A stretch of 64,000 nt of DNA from Rhopalosiphum padi (Eukaryota > Arthropoda > Insecta > Hemiptera > Aphididae): NCBI RefSeq assembly GCF_020882245.1, contig NW_026869996.1, positions 11,570,691-11,634,690 of the forward strand, in the 5' to 3' direction. Under the pieces are notes generated by a model, which was given only the letters and a program-made list of their open reading frames with translations, was not told where the DNA came from and made no database searches. Position numbers and translations under genes: made by a program. Positions 11,188 to 25,232 of this stretch are shown here, piece after piece (position 1 is the stretch's first letter; every line of letters begins with the position of its first letter).

Positions 11188-14100
11188 TTTTCAACGTAGG
11201 ATATTGATATTTAGCATAGAGGTAGAAATGTGAATTCATGTCTCAGCGTGTATTGAATGATCTGCTGTACTGCCATCTAAAAAAAAAATAGTAAGTTAAA
11301 TATGTATAATGGTTGGAGGATAAAATGTCGCTACTAGACACCGTAAAGAGGACAACAATTTTTATATAACAACTAGTACATGGACAACACTGAATAATTT
11401 TGAAATTGAAACAATCAAAACATAAACTAACAGACAAACTTCATTTTTATTAAAAAATTCTTGAAAACAATTTACAGTTGAAACGCAAATACAAATACGA
11501 ATGTAAAACTGCAAAATGATATGAAATATAGACATAATATAATATAACAGACGATAAGAAATAATAATTATGATAAGCCATAAAAGATAGTACCTACAAA
11601 TATACCAGAATGTTTTCTAGAATATAAATGTACATGTTATAAGTGTGACTAGAGAATACATTTGTACAACTGAAAATTTGGTCCTATTCAATATGAAAAA
11701 ACGTGGGTATCGCTCCGCTGTATAGTAGAGATGGAAAGTAGGTCACTGGTCACTATAATGGATGTGTTAAATTTGAATGCAACGACGGGTAGTATTGTAT
11801 ACGAAAAACGATTCTGAACGGAGATGATTTGTCAGTCAATGATAATTAGTTGGATATATTATATTATTACCTATATTTAAATTGTAATATATCGTTATTT
11901 TACGCGATTTCGTAAAAAATTATATTTCATACGCACATAAAATGTTTTCTATATTGACAATGGATTTATTTTTTTACGGTTACTTGAAGGAAAACTTATG
12001 GATAACCTAGTATTGGATTTTTTAACCTTAAGTATAAATCACAAAGATTTTATGAATTTTCAACTTCAAAATTCTTTGCAAATTTTCGTGATTTTGATAT
12101 ATTTTTTAAACATTTGAACTTTAAATGCTTATAAACAAAAATTGTGACTAACGATTTTTGATTTATTTTTTACTACGATAAGTTTCAATTATCTATAAGT
12201 AGCTTAAAAAATGTCAAAATATATTGAAAATTTAATCGCAAATAGATAACGCTAATATAAACGTTTGTTGAAAATTTCATGTATTTACAATGATTCGTTT
12301 TTGACTTAGAGCAAAATCAAAAAATCGATTTTGTCTTTTCAAAGAGGGGCTGAAGTCAAAAACGAAGCATTATTACTACTCTAAAAAGTGATGACGGACA
12401 CAAAAATAATACAAACATCATTGTAAAATCAATACATTCATCACTCCGTTCAGAATCTAAAAATAATTATTTGTATTATTCGTCAAAATTAACTTATAAA
12501 ATCATATTTTATAGTTTTTATGAAGTAAAAATATCAGATTAAATGAAACATGTGCAAGTTAAAAATGATAAATTAGAATCATTTTCTTAATCAAGACACT
12601 TACTTGTGTTAACTTCAGGCATAAAATATGAACAATTCGTTTATAATATCAAAAATCTTTATTAAATGAACAACAACTACACTCAAAAGCTAAGTAAAAA
12701 CAACGATCAGTTACTCTAAAACGACCGTCCGGTGAACGGCACACAACCAACTAGTTTTTCTCTGAGGCGATCGGGCATCGGCCGACGGATGTCGTCCCCA
12801 CTACCGCCCTCTGTCGGTGCATACATTTAATAATTTTGAGTGTTTTATAAGCAGTTTAAAATAGGAATTTGTCAAAATTATCATATAAAAACATGTATTA
12901 TAGTGTATTCAAAATACCAGGTTAAATGAAACACCTGAAAGATAATAATGGTAAATTTCTTAAACCATTGTTAAAGCTTCTAAACTTTAACTTAATATTT
13001 GAGTGTTTTATAAATGTTTTATAATGATCATTTAAATATAGTAAAAATAAAATATATTTATAGCATAGGTAAATTTTAAGAATAAACAATACAAGCTAAA
13101 GGTGTTTACTATTATTTTATTCAGATATTTAACAAATCTCAATTGTTTCACAGCTATTAATTTAGAATCAATTATATTCAATAACCATTGCACGCACATT
13201 GCATAAATCCAATATTATTATCAGTATCTTCTAGTCCATTTTCAACATAGGATGTTGATTCTTTCCTTGGTGGTAGAAATGTGAATTCGTGTCTCAGCGT
13301 GCCTTGATTGATCTGATATACTGCCATCTGAAAAAATGTAGTAAGTTAATAATGTATAACGGTTGGAGAATAACTTGAGAATACAGTGTTTTACAGGCAG
13401 TTCAAAGTATGAATTTGTAATATTAGTCAATATTATCATATTAAAAACATGTTTTATAGTGTTTATGAAGTATCAGCTTAAATGACAAATATGGATGTTG
13501 GTAATGGTAAATAAGAATCATTTACTTAATATAACTGTCTAGGTTTCATGACACTAACTTGATAATTGAGATTTTTATGAGCAGCTAAAAATATGAAATT
13601 GTAATATGAGTCAAAATTATGATATATAAGCACGTTTTATAGTGTTTATTATTAAGTATGAGCCTAAATGAAATATATGGAAGTTAATAAAGGTAAATAA
13701 GAACCATTTACTTAATATAATGGTTAGGGTTTTGTGACACTAACTTTTTGTAACAATACTATTAATTGAATATCAATTACATCCAATACCCATTACACGC
13801 ACGTTGCACAAAACCATTAATATTAGCAGTACCTTCTATTCCATTTTCAACGGAAAATGTTGTAACTTTCCCTAGTGATAGAAATGCTAATTCATGTCTC
13901 AGCATGCCTCCAGTGATCTGCAGTACTGCCATCTAAAACACAAATAGTCAGTTAAATATGTATAATGGTTAAAGAAATAATTATAATGCTTAGCAATAAA
14001 AGAGATAGTACAAATCTACCAGAATGTTTTGTTGAGTTTTAATGTAAAACAAAATATAAGTAAAGAATACAATTGTACATTAACATAAAATTGCTGCTTT

Positions 14101-14916
14101 TCAATATTAAAATAATAAGAGTTTGTAATACTTGTATACGTTATACAATAAGAATCATTGTCATCATTTAGTAGTCAAGGTTTCTAGACACTAACATGAG
14201 AATTGAGTGTTTTATAAGCAGTTAAAAATATGACTTTGTAATATTTGTTAAAATTACCATGTAAAATCATGTTTTATTGTGTTTATGAAGTATCAGCTTA
14301 AATGTAATATTTGAATGTCAGTAATTGAAAATTAAAATCATTTGCTTATAATCTAATGGTCAGAGTTTCATGACACTGACTTTTTATTACACTACAATTA
14401 ATTTAATATCAATTAAATTCAATACCCATTACACGCACGTTGCACAAAACCCTTATTATTAGCAGTATCGTCTAGTACATTTTCAACGTAGGATGTTGAT
14501 ATTTTGAATAGTGGTAGAAATGTGAATTCATGTCTCAGCATGTATTGAGTGATCTGCTGTACTGCCATCTAAAAATAAAAAATATTCAGTTAAATATGTA
14601 TAGTGGTTGGAGAATAACTTGAGAATACAGTGTTTTACAAGCAGTTCAAAGTATGACTTTGTAATATTTGTTTAAATTTTCATATCAAAATTATGATATT
14701 AAATCATTTTTTATTGTCTGTATGAAGTATCATCTTAAATGTAATAATTGAATGTCAATAATGGAAAATTAGAATCATTTGCTTATAATCTAATGGTCAG
14801 GGTTTCATGACACTGACTTTTTGTTACACTACTATTAATTTAATATCAATTAAATTCAATACCCATTACACGCACGTTGCACAAAACCATTATTATTAGC
14901 AGTATCGTCAAGTACA
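11188..14916 (-). repeat. Left array unit 4 (3729 bp)
   Basis: Full-length unit. It differs from unit 3 by isolated changes, for example TAGTAGTCAAGG near 14170 where units 1 and 3 have TAGTAGGCAAGG. Confidence 0.95.
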
Positions 14917-17900
14917 TTTTCAACGTAGGATATTGATATTTAGCATAGAGGTAGAAATGTGAATTCATGTCTCAGCGTGTATTGAATGATCTGCTGTACT
15001 GCCATCTAAAAAAAAAATAGTAAGTTAAATATGTATAATGGTTGGAGGATAAAATGTCGCTACTAGACACCGTAAAGAGGACAACAATTTTTATATAACA
15101 ACTAGTACATGGACAACACTGAATAATTTTGAAATTGAAACAATCAAAACATAAACTAACAGACAAACTTCATTTTTATTAAAAAATTCTTGAAAACAAT
15201 TTACAGTTGAAACGCAAATACAAATACGAATGTAAAACTGCAAAATGATATGAAATATAGACATAATATAATATAACAGACGATAAGAAATAATAATTAT
15301 GATAAGCCATAAAAGATAGTACCTACAAATATACCAGAATGTTTTCTAGAATATAAATGTACATGTTATAAGTGTGACTAGAGAATACATTTGTACAACT
15401 GAAAATTTGGTCCTATTCAATATGAAAAAACGTGGGTATCGCTCCGCTGTATAGTAGAGATGGAAAGTAGGTCACTGGTCACTATAATGGATGTGTTAAA
15501 TTTGAATGCAACGACGGGTAGTATTGTATACGAAAAACGATTCTGAACGGAGATGATTTGTCAGTCAATGATAATTAGTTGGATATATTATATTATTACC
15601 TATATTTAAATTGTAATATATCGTTATTTTACGCGATTTCGTAAAAAATTATATTTCATACGCACATAAAATGTTTTCTATATTGACAATGGATTTATTT
15701 TTTTACGGTTACTTGAAGGAAAACTTATGGATAACCTAGTATTGGATTTTTTAACCTTAAGTATAAATCACAAAGATTTTATGAATTTTCAACTTCAAAA
15801 TTCTTTGCAAATTTTCGTGATTTTGATATATTTTTTAAACATTTGAACTTTAAATGCTTATAAACAAAAATTGTGACTAACGATTTTTGATTTATTTTTT
15901 ACTACGATAAGTTTCAATTATCTATAAGTAGCTTAAAAAATGTCAAAATATATTGAAAATTTAATCGCAAATAGATAACGCTAATATAAACGTTTGTTGA
16001 AAATTTCATGTATTTACAATGATTCGTTTTTGACTTAGAGCAAAATCAAAAAATCGATTTTGTCTTTTCAAAGAGGGGCTGAAGTCAAAAACGAAGCATT
16101 ATTACTACTCTAAAAAGTGATGACGGACACAAAAATAATACAAACATCATTGTAAAATCAATACATTCATCACTCCGTTCAGAATCTAAAAATAATTATT
16201 TGTATTATTCGTCAAAATTAACTTATAAAATCATATTTTATAGTTTTTATGAAGTAAAAATATCAGATTAAATGAAACATGTGCAAGTTAAAAATGATAA
16301 ATTAGAATCATTTTCTTAATCAAGACACTTACTTGTGTTAACTTCAGGCATAAAATATGAACAATTCGTTTATAATATCAAAAATCTTTATTAAATGAAC
16401 AACAACTACACTCAAAAGCTAAGTAAAAACAACGATCAGTTACTCTAAAACGACCGTCCGGTGAACGGCACACAACCAACTAGTTTTTCTCTGAGGCGAT
16501 CGGGCATCGGCCGACGGATGTCGTCCCCACTACCGCCCTCTGTCGGTGCATACATTTAATAATTTTGAGTGTTTTATAAGCAGTTTAAAATAGGAATTTG
16601 TCAAAATTATCATATAAAAACATGTATTATAGTGTATTCAAAATACCAGGTTAAATGAAACACCTGAAAGATAATAATGGTAAATTTCTTAAACCATTGT
16701 TAAAGCTTCTAAACTTTAACTTAATATTTGAGTGTTTTATAAATGTTTTATAATGATCATTTAAATATAGTAAAAATAAAATATATTTATAGCATAGGTA
16801 AATTTTAAGAATAAACAATACAAGCTAAAGGTGTTTACTATTATTTTATTCAGATATTTAACAAATCTCAATTGTTTCACAGCTATTAATTTAGAATCAA
16901 TTATATTCAATAACCATTGCACGCACATTGCATAAATCCAATATTATTATCAGTATCTTCTAGTCCATTTTCAACATAGGATGTTGATTCTTTCCTTGGT
17001 GGTAGAAATGTGAATTCGTGTCTCAGCGTGCCTTGATTGATCTGATATACTGCCATCTGAAAAAATGTAGTAAGTTAATAATGTATAACGGTTGGAGAAT
17101 AACTTGAGAATACAGTGTTTTACAGGCAGTTCAAAGTATGAATTTGTAATATTAGTCAATATTATCATATTAAAAACATGTTTTATAGTGTTTATGAAGT
17201 ATCAGCTTAAATGACAAATATGGATGTTGGTAATGGTAAATAAGAATCATTTACTTAATATAACTGTCTAGGTTTCATGACACTAACTTGATAATTGAGA
17301 TTTTTATGAGCAGCTAAAAATATGAAATTGTAATATGAGTCAAAATTATGATATATAAGCACGTTTTATAGTGTTTCTTATTAAGTATGAGCCTAAATGA
17401 AATATATGGAAGTTAATAAAGGTAAATAAGAACCATTTACTTAATATAATGGTTAGGGTTTTGTGACACTAACTTTTTGTAACAATACTATTAATTGAAT
17501 ATCAATTACATCCAATACCCATTACACGCACGTTGCACAAAACCATTAATATTAGCAGTACCTTCTATTCCATTTTCAACGGAAAATGTTGTAACTTTCC
17601 CTAGTGATAGAAATGCTAATTCATGTCTCAGCATGCCTCCAGTGATCTGCAGTACTGCCATCTAAAACACAAATAGTCAGTTAAATATGTATAATGGTTA
17701 AAGAAATAATTATAATGCTTAGCAATAAAAGAGATAGTACAAATCTACCAGAATGTTTTGTTGAGTTTTAATGTAAAACAAAATATAAGTAAAGAATACA
17801 ATTGTACATTAACATAAAATTGCTGCTTTTCAATATTAAAATAATAAGAGTTTGTAATACTTGTATACTTGTATACAATAAGAATCATTGTCATCATTTA

Positions 17901-18646
17901 GTAGTCAAGGTTTCTAGACACTAACATGAGAATTGAGTGTTTTATAAGCAGTTAAAAATATGACTTTGTAATATTTGTTAAAATTACCATGTAAAATCAT
18001 GTTTTATTGTGTTTATGAAGTATCAGCTTAAATGTAATATTTGAATGTCAGTAATTGAAAATTAGAATCATTTGCTTATAATCTAATGGTCAGAGTTTCA
18101 TGACACTGACTTTTTATTACACTACAATTAATTTAATATCAATTAAATTCAATACCCATTACACGCACGTTGCACAAAACCCTTATTATTAGCAGTATCG
18201 TCTAGTACATTTTCAACGTAGGATGTTGATATTTTGCATAGTGGTAGAAATGTGAATTCATGTCTCAGCATGTATTGAGTGATCTGCTGTACTGCCATCT
18301 AAAAATAAAAAATATTCAGTTAAATATGTATAGTGGTTGGAGAATAACTTGAGAATACAGTGTTTTACAAGCAGTTCAAAGTATGACTTTGTAATATTTG
18401 TTTAAATTTTCATATCAAAATTATGATATTAAATCATTTTTTATTGTCTGTATGAAGTATCATCTTAAATGTAATAATTGAATGTCAATAATGGAAAATT
18501 AGAATCATTTGCTTATAATCTAATGGTCAGGGTTTCATGACACTGACTTTTTGTTACACTACTATTAATTTAATATCAATTAAATTCAATACCCATTACA
18601 CGCACGTTGCACAAAACCATTATTATTAGCAGTATCGTCAAGTACA
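14917..18646 (-). repeat. Left array unit 5 (3730 bp)
   Basis: It is one base longer because TATACGTTATAC became TATACTTGTATAC near 17865, a variant that all later units keep. Private changes include GTGTTTCTTATT near 17376 and a TTC-to-TGC codon change in core D (near 18235). Confidence 0.95.
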
Positions 18647-21600
18647 TTTTCAACGTAGGATATTGATATTTAGCATAGAGGTAGAAATGTGAATTCATGT
18701 CTCAGCGTGTATTGAATGATCTGCTGTACTGCCATCTAAAAAAAAAATAGTAAGTTAAATATGTATAATGGTTGGAGGATAAAATGTCGCTACTAGACAC
18801 CGTAAAGAGGACAACAATTTTTATATAACAACTAGTACATGGACAACACTGAATAATTTTGAAATTGAAACAATCAAAACATAAACTAACAGACAAACTT
18901 CATTTTTATTAAAAAATTCTTGAAAACAATTTACAGTTGAATCGCAAATACAAATACGAATGTAAAACTGCAAAATGATATGAAATATAGACATAATATA
19001 ATATAACAGACGATAAGAAATAATAATTATGATAAGCCATAAAAGATAGTACCTACAAATATACCAGAATGTTTTCTAGAATATAAATGTACATATTATA
19101 AGTGTGACTAGAGAATACATTTGTACAACTGAAAATTTGCTCCTATTCAATATGAAAAAACGTGGGAATCGCTCCGCTGTATAGTAGAGATGGAAAGTAG
19201 GTCACTGGTCACTATAATGGATGTGTTAAATTTGAATGCAACGACGGGTAGTATTGTATACGAAAAACGATTCTGAACGGAGATGATTTGTCAGTCAATG
19301 ATAATTAGTTGGATATATTATATTATTACCTATATTTAAATTGTAATATATCGTTATTTTACGCGATTTCGTAAAAAATTATATTTCATACGCACATAAA
19401 ATGTTTTCTATATTGACAATGGATTTATTTTTTTACGGTTACTTGAAGGAAAACTTATGGATAACCTAGTATTGGATTTTTTAACCTTAAGTATAAATCA
19501 CAAAGATTTTATGAATTTTCAACTTCAAAATTCTTTGCAAATTTTCGTGATTTTGATATATTTTTTAAACATTTGAACTTTAAATGCTTATAAACAAAAA
19601 TTGTGACTAACGATTTTTGATTTATTTTTTACTACGATAAGTTTCAATTATCTATAAGTAGCTTAAAAAATGTCAAAATATATTGAAAATTTAATCGCAA
19701 ATAGATAACGCTAATATAAACGTTTGTTGAAAATTTCATGTATTTACAATGATTCGTTTTTGACTTAGAGCAAAATCAAAAAATCGATTTTGTCTTTTCA
19801 AAGAGGGGCTGAAGTCAAAAACGAAGCATTATTACTACTCTAAAAAGTGATGACGGACACAAAAATAATACAAACATCATTGTAAAATCAATACATTCAT
19901 CACTCCGTTCAGAATCTAAAAATAATTATTTGTATTATTCGTCAAAATTAACTTATAAAATCATATTTTATAGTTTTTATGAAGTAAAAATATCAGATTA
20001 AATGAAACATGTGCAAGTTAAAAATGATAAATTAGAATCATTTTCTTAATCAAGACACTTACTTGTGTTAACTTCAGGCATAAAATATGAACAATTCGTT
20101 TATAATATCAAAAATCTTTATTAAATGAACAACAACTACACTCAAAAGCTAAGTAAAAACAACGATCAGTTACTCTAAAACGACAGTCCGGTGAACGGCA
20201 CACAACCAACTAGTTTTTCTCTGAGGCGATCGGGCATCGGCCGACGGATGTCGTCCCCACTACCGCCCTCTGTCGGTGCATACATTTAATAATTTTGAGT
20301 GTTTTATAAGCAGTTTAAAATAGGAATTTGTCAAAATTATCATATAAAAACATGTATTATAGTGTATTCAAAATATCAGGTTAAATGAAACACCTGAAAG
20401 ATAATAATGGTAAATTTCTTAAACCATTGTTAAAGCTTCTAAACTTTAACTTAATATTTGAGTGTTTTATAAATGTTTTATAATGATCATTTAAATATAG
20501 TAAAAATAAAATATATTTATAGCATAGGTAAATTTTAAGAATAAACAATACAAGCTAAAGGTGTTTACTATTATTTTATTCAGATATTTAACAAATCTCA
20601 ATTGTTTCACAGCTATTAATTTAGAATCAATTATATTCAATAACCATTGCACGCACATTGCATAAATCCAATATTATTATCAGTATCTTCTAGTCCATTT
20701 TCAACATAGCATGTTGATTCTTTCCTTGGTGGTAGAAATGTGAATTCGTGTCTCAGCGTGCCTTGATTGATCTGATATACTGCCATCTGAAAAAATGTAG
20801 TAAGTTAATAATGTATAACGGTTGGAGAATAACTTGAGAATACAGTGTTTTACAGGCAGTTCAAAGTATGAATTTGTAATATTAGTCAATATTATCATAT
20901 TAAAAACATGTTTTATAGTGTTTATGAAGTATCAGCTTAAATGACAAATATGGATGTTGGTAATGGTAAATAAGAATCATTTACTTAATATAACTGTCTA
21001 GGTTTCATGACACTAACTTGATAATTGAGATTTTTATGAGCAGCTAAAAATATGAAATTGTAATATGAGTCAAAATTATGATATATAAGCACGTTTTATA
21101 GTGTTTATTATTAAGTATGAGCCTAAATGAAATATATGGAAGTTAATAATGGTAAATAAGAACCATTTACTTAATATAATGGTTAGGGTTTTGTGACACT
21201 AACTTTTTGTAACAATACTATTAATTGAATATCAATTACATCCAATACCCATTACACGCACGTTGCACAAAACCATTAATATTAGCAGTACCTTCTATTC
21301 CATTTTCAACGGAAAATGTTGTAACTTTCCCTAGTGATAGAAATGCTAATTCATGTCTCAGCATGCCTCCAGTGATCTGCAGTACTGCCATCTAAAACAC
21401 AAATAGTCAGTTAAATATGTATAATGGTTAAAGAAATAATTATAATGCTTAGCAATAAAAGAGATAGTACAAATCTACCAGAATGTTTTGTTGAGTTTTA
21501 ATGTAAAACAAAATAAAAGTAAAGAATACAATTGTACATTAACATAAAATTGCTGCTTTTCAATATTAAAATAATAAGAGTTTGTAATACTTGTATACTT

Positions 21601-21939
21601 GTATACAATAAGAATCATTGTCATCATTTAGTAGTCAAGGTTTCTAGACACTAACATGAGAATTGAGTGTTTTATAAGCAGTTAAAAATATGACTTTGTA
21701 ATATTTGTTAAAATTACCATGTAAAATCATGTTTTATTGTGTTTATGAAGTATCAGCTTAAATGTAATATTTGAATGTCAGTAATTGAAAATTAGAATCA
21801 TTTGCTTATAATCTAATGGTCAGAGTTTCATGACACTGACTTTTTATTACACTACAATTAATTTAATATCAATTAAATTCAATACCCATTACACGCACGT
21901 TGCACAAAACCCTTATTATTAGCAGTATCGTCTAGTACA
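18647..21939 (-). repeat. Left array unit 6, short form (3293 bp)
   Basis: It lacks the 437-bp period that contains core D. The right edge keeps the C-to-D junction allele TCGTCTAG and then runs straight into core A of the next unit, so the exchange point lies in the shared core sequence around 21930-21955. Its 5' part carries the unit-1 alleles. It has private changes at 20184 (CGACAGTCC) and 20709 (ATAGCATG). Confidence 0.95.
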
Positions 21940-24900
21940 TTTTCAACGTAGGATATTGATATTTAGCATAGAGGTAGAAATGTGAATTCATGTCTCAGCG
22001 TGTATTGAATGATCTGCTGTACTGCCATCTAAAAAAAAAATAGTAAGTTAAATATGTATAATGGTTGGAGGATAAAATGTCGCTACTAGACACCGTAAAG
22101 AGGACAACAATTTTTATATAACAACTAGTACATGGACAACACTGAATAATTTTGAAATTGAAACAATCAAAACATAAACTAACAGACAAACTTCATTTTT
22201 ATTAAAAAATTCTTGAAAACAATTTACAGTTGAAACGCAAATACAAATACGAATGTAAAACTGCAAAATGATATGAAATATAGACATAATATAATATAAC
22301 AGACGATAAGAAATAATAATTATGATAAGCCATAAAAGATAGTACCTACAAATATACCAGAATGTTTTCTAGAATATAAATGTACATGTTATAAGTGTGA
22401 CTAGAGAATACATTTGTACAACTGAAAATTTGGTCCTATTCAATATGAAAAAACGTGGGTATCGCTCCGCTGTATAGTAGAGATGGAAAGTAGGTCACTG
22501 GTCACTATAATGGATGTGTTAAATTTGAATGCAACGACGGGTAGTATTGTATACGAAAAACGATTCTGAACGGAGATGATTTGTCAGTCAATGATAATTA
22601 GTTGGATATATTATATTATTACCTATATTTAAATTGTAATATATCGTTATTTTACGCGATTTCGTAAAAAATTATATTTCATACGCACATAAAATGTTTT
22701 CTATATTGACAATGGATTTATTTTTTTACGGTTACTTGAAGGAAAACTTATGGATAACCTAGTATTGGATTTTTTAACCTTAAGTATAAATCACAAAGAT
22801 TTTATGAATTTTCAACTTCAAAATTCTTTGCAAATTTTCGTGATTTTGATATATTTTTTAAACATTTGAACTTTAAATGCTTATAAACAAAAATTGTGAC
22901 TAACGATTTTTGATTTATTTTTTACTACGATAAGTTTCAATTATCTATAAGTAGCTTAAAAAATGTCAAAATATATTGAAAATTTAATCGCAAATAGATA
23001 ACGCTAATATAAACGTTTGTTGAAAATTTCATGTATTTACAATGATTCGTTTTTGACTTAGAGCAAAATCAAAAAATCGATTTTGTCTTTTCAAAGAGGG
23101 GCTGAAGTCAAAAACGAAGCATTATTACTACTCTAAAAAGTGATGACGGACACAAAAATAATACAAACATCATTGTAAAATCAATACATTCATCACTCCG
23201 TTCAGAATCTAAAAATAATTATTTGTATTATTCGTCAAAATTAACTTATAAAATCATATTTTATAGTTTTTATGAAGTAAAAATATCAGATTAAATGAAA
23301 CATGTGCAAGTTAAAAATGATAAATTAGAATCATTTTCTTAATCAAGACACTTACTTGTGTTAACTTCAGGCATAAAATATGAACAATTCGTTTATAATA
23401 TCAAAAATCTTTATTAAATGAACAACAACTACACTCAAAAGCTAAGTAAAAACAACGATCAGTTACTCTAAAACGACCGTCCGGTGAACGGCACACAACC
23501 AACTAGTTTTTCTCTGAGGCGATCGGGCATCGGCCGACGGATGTCGTCCCCACTACCGCCCTCTGTCGGTGCATACATTTAATAATTTTGAGTGTTTTAT
23601 AAGCAGTTTAAAATAGGAATTTGTCAAAATTATCATATAAAAACATGTATTATAGTGTATTCAAAATATCAGGTTAAATGAAACACCTGAAAGATAATAA
23701 TGGTAAATTTCTTAAACCATTGTTAAAGCTTCTAAACTTTAACTTAATATTTGAGTGTTTTATAAATGTTTTATAATGATCATTTAAATATAGTAAAAAT
23801 AAAATATATTTATAGCATAGGTAAATTTTAAGAATAAACAATACAAGCTAAAGGTGTTTACTATTATTTTATTCAGATATTTAACAAATCTCAATTGTTT
23901 CACAGCTATTAATTTAGAATCAATTATATTCAATAACCATTGCACGCACATTGCATAAATCCAATATTATTATCAGTATCTTCTAGTCCATTTTCAACAT
24001 AGGATGTTGATTCTTTCCTTGGTGGTAGAAATGTGAATTCGTGTCTCAGCGTGCCTTGATTGATCTGATATACTGCCATCTGAAAAAATGTAGTAAGTTA
24101 ATAATGTATAACGGTTGGAGAATAACTTGAGAATACAGTGTTTTACAGGCAGTTCAAAGTATGAATTTGTAATATTAGTCAATATTATCATATTAAAAAC
24201 ATGTTTTATAGTGTTTATGAAGTATCAGCTTAAATGACAAATATGGATGTTGGTAATGGTAAATAAGAATCATTTACTTAATATAACTGTCTAGGTTTCA
24301 TGACACTAACTTGATAATTGAGATTTTTATGAGCAGCTAAAAATATGAAATTGTAATATGAGTCAAAATTATGATATATAAGCACGTTTTATAGTGTTTA
24401 TTATTAAGTATGAGCCTAAATGAAATATATGGAAGTTAATAATGGTAAATAAGAACCATTTACTTAATATAATGGTTAGGGTTTTGTGACACTAACTTTT
24501 TGTAACAATACTATTAATTGAATATCAATTACATCCAATACCCATTACACGCACGTTGCACAAAACCATTAATATTAGCAGTACCTTCTATTCCATTTTC
24601 AACGGAAAATGTTGTAACTTTCCCTAGTGATAGAAATGCTAATTCATGTCTCAGCATGCCTCCAGTGATCTGCAGTACTGCCATCTAAAACACAAATAGT
24701 CAGTTAAATATGTATAATGGTTAAAGAAATAATTATAATGCTTAGCAATAAAAGAGATAGTACAAATCTACCAGAATGTTTTGTTGAGTTTTAATGTAAA
24801 ACAAAATAAAAGTAAAGAATACAATTGTACATTAACATAAAATTGCTGCTTTTCAATATTAAAATAATAAGAGTTTGTAATACTTGTATACTTGTATACA

Positions 24901-25232
24901 ATAAGAATCATTGTCATCATTTAGTAGTCAAGGTTTCTAGACACTAACATGAGAATTGAGTGTTTTATAAGCAGTTAAAAATATGACTTTGTAATATTTG
25001 TTAAAATTACCATGTAAAATCATGTTTTATTGTGTTTATGAAGTATCAGCTTAAATGTAATATTTGAATGTCAATAATGGAAAATTAGAATCATTTGCTT
25101 ATAATCTAATGGTCAGGGTTTCATGACACTGACTTTTTGTTACACTACTATTAATTTAATATCAATTAAATTCAATACCCATTACACGCACGTTGCACAA
25201 AACCATTATTATTAGCAGTATCGTCAAGTACA
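21940..25232 (-). repeat. Left array unit 7, short form (3293 bp)
   Basis: It also lacks core D, but its exchange point differs from unit 6. From about 25070 (GTCAATAATGG) to the end (TCGTCAAG) it has the D-side sequence, so the switch happened more than 100 bp further from the core. Confidence 0.95.
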
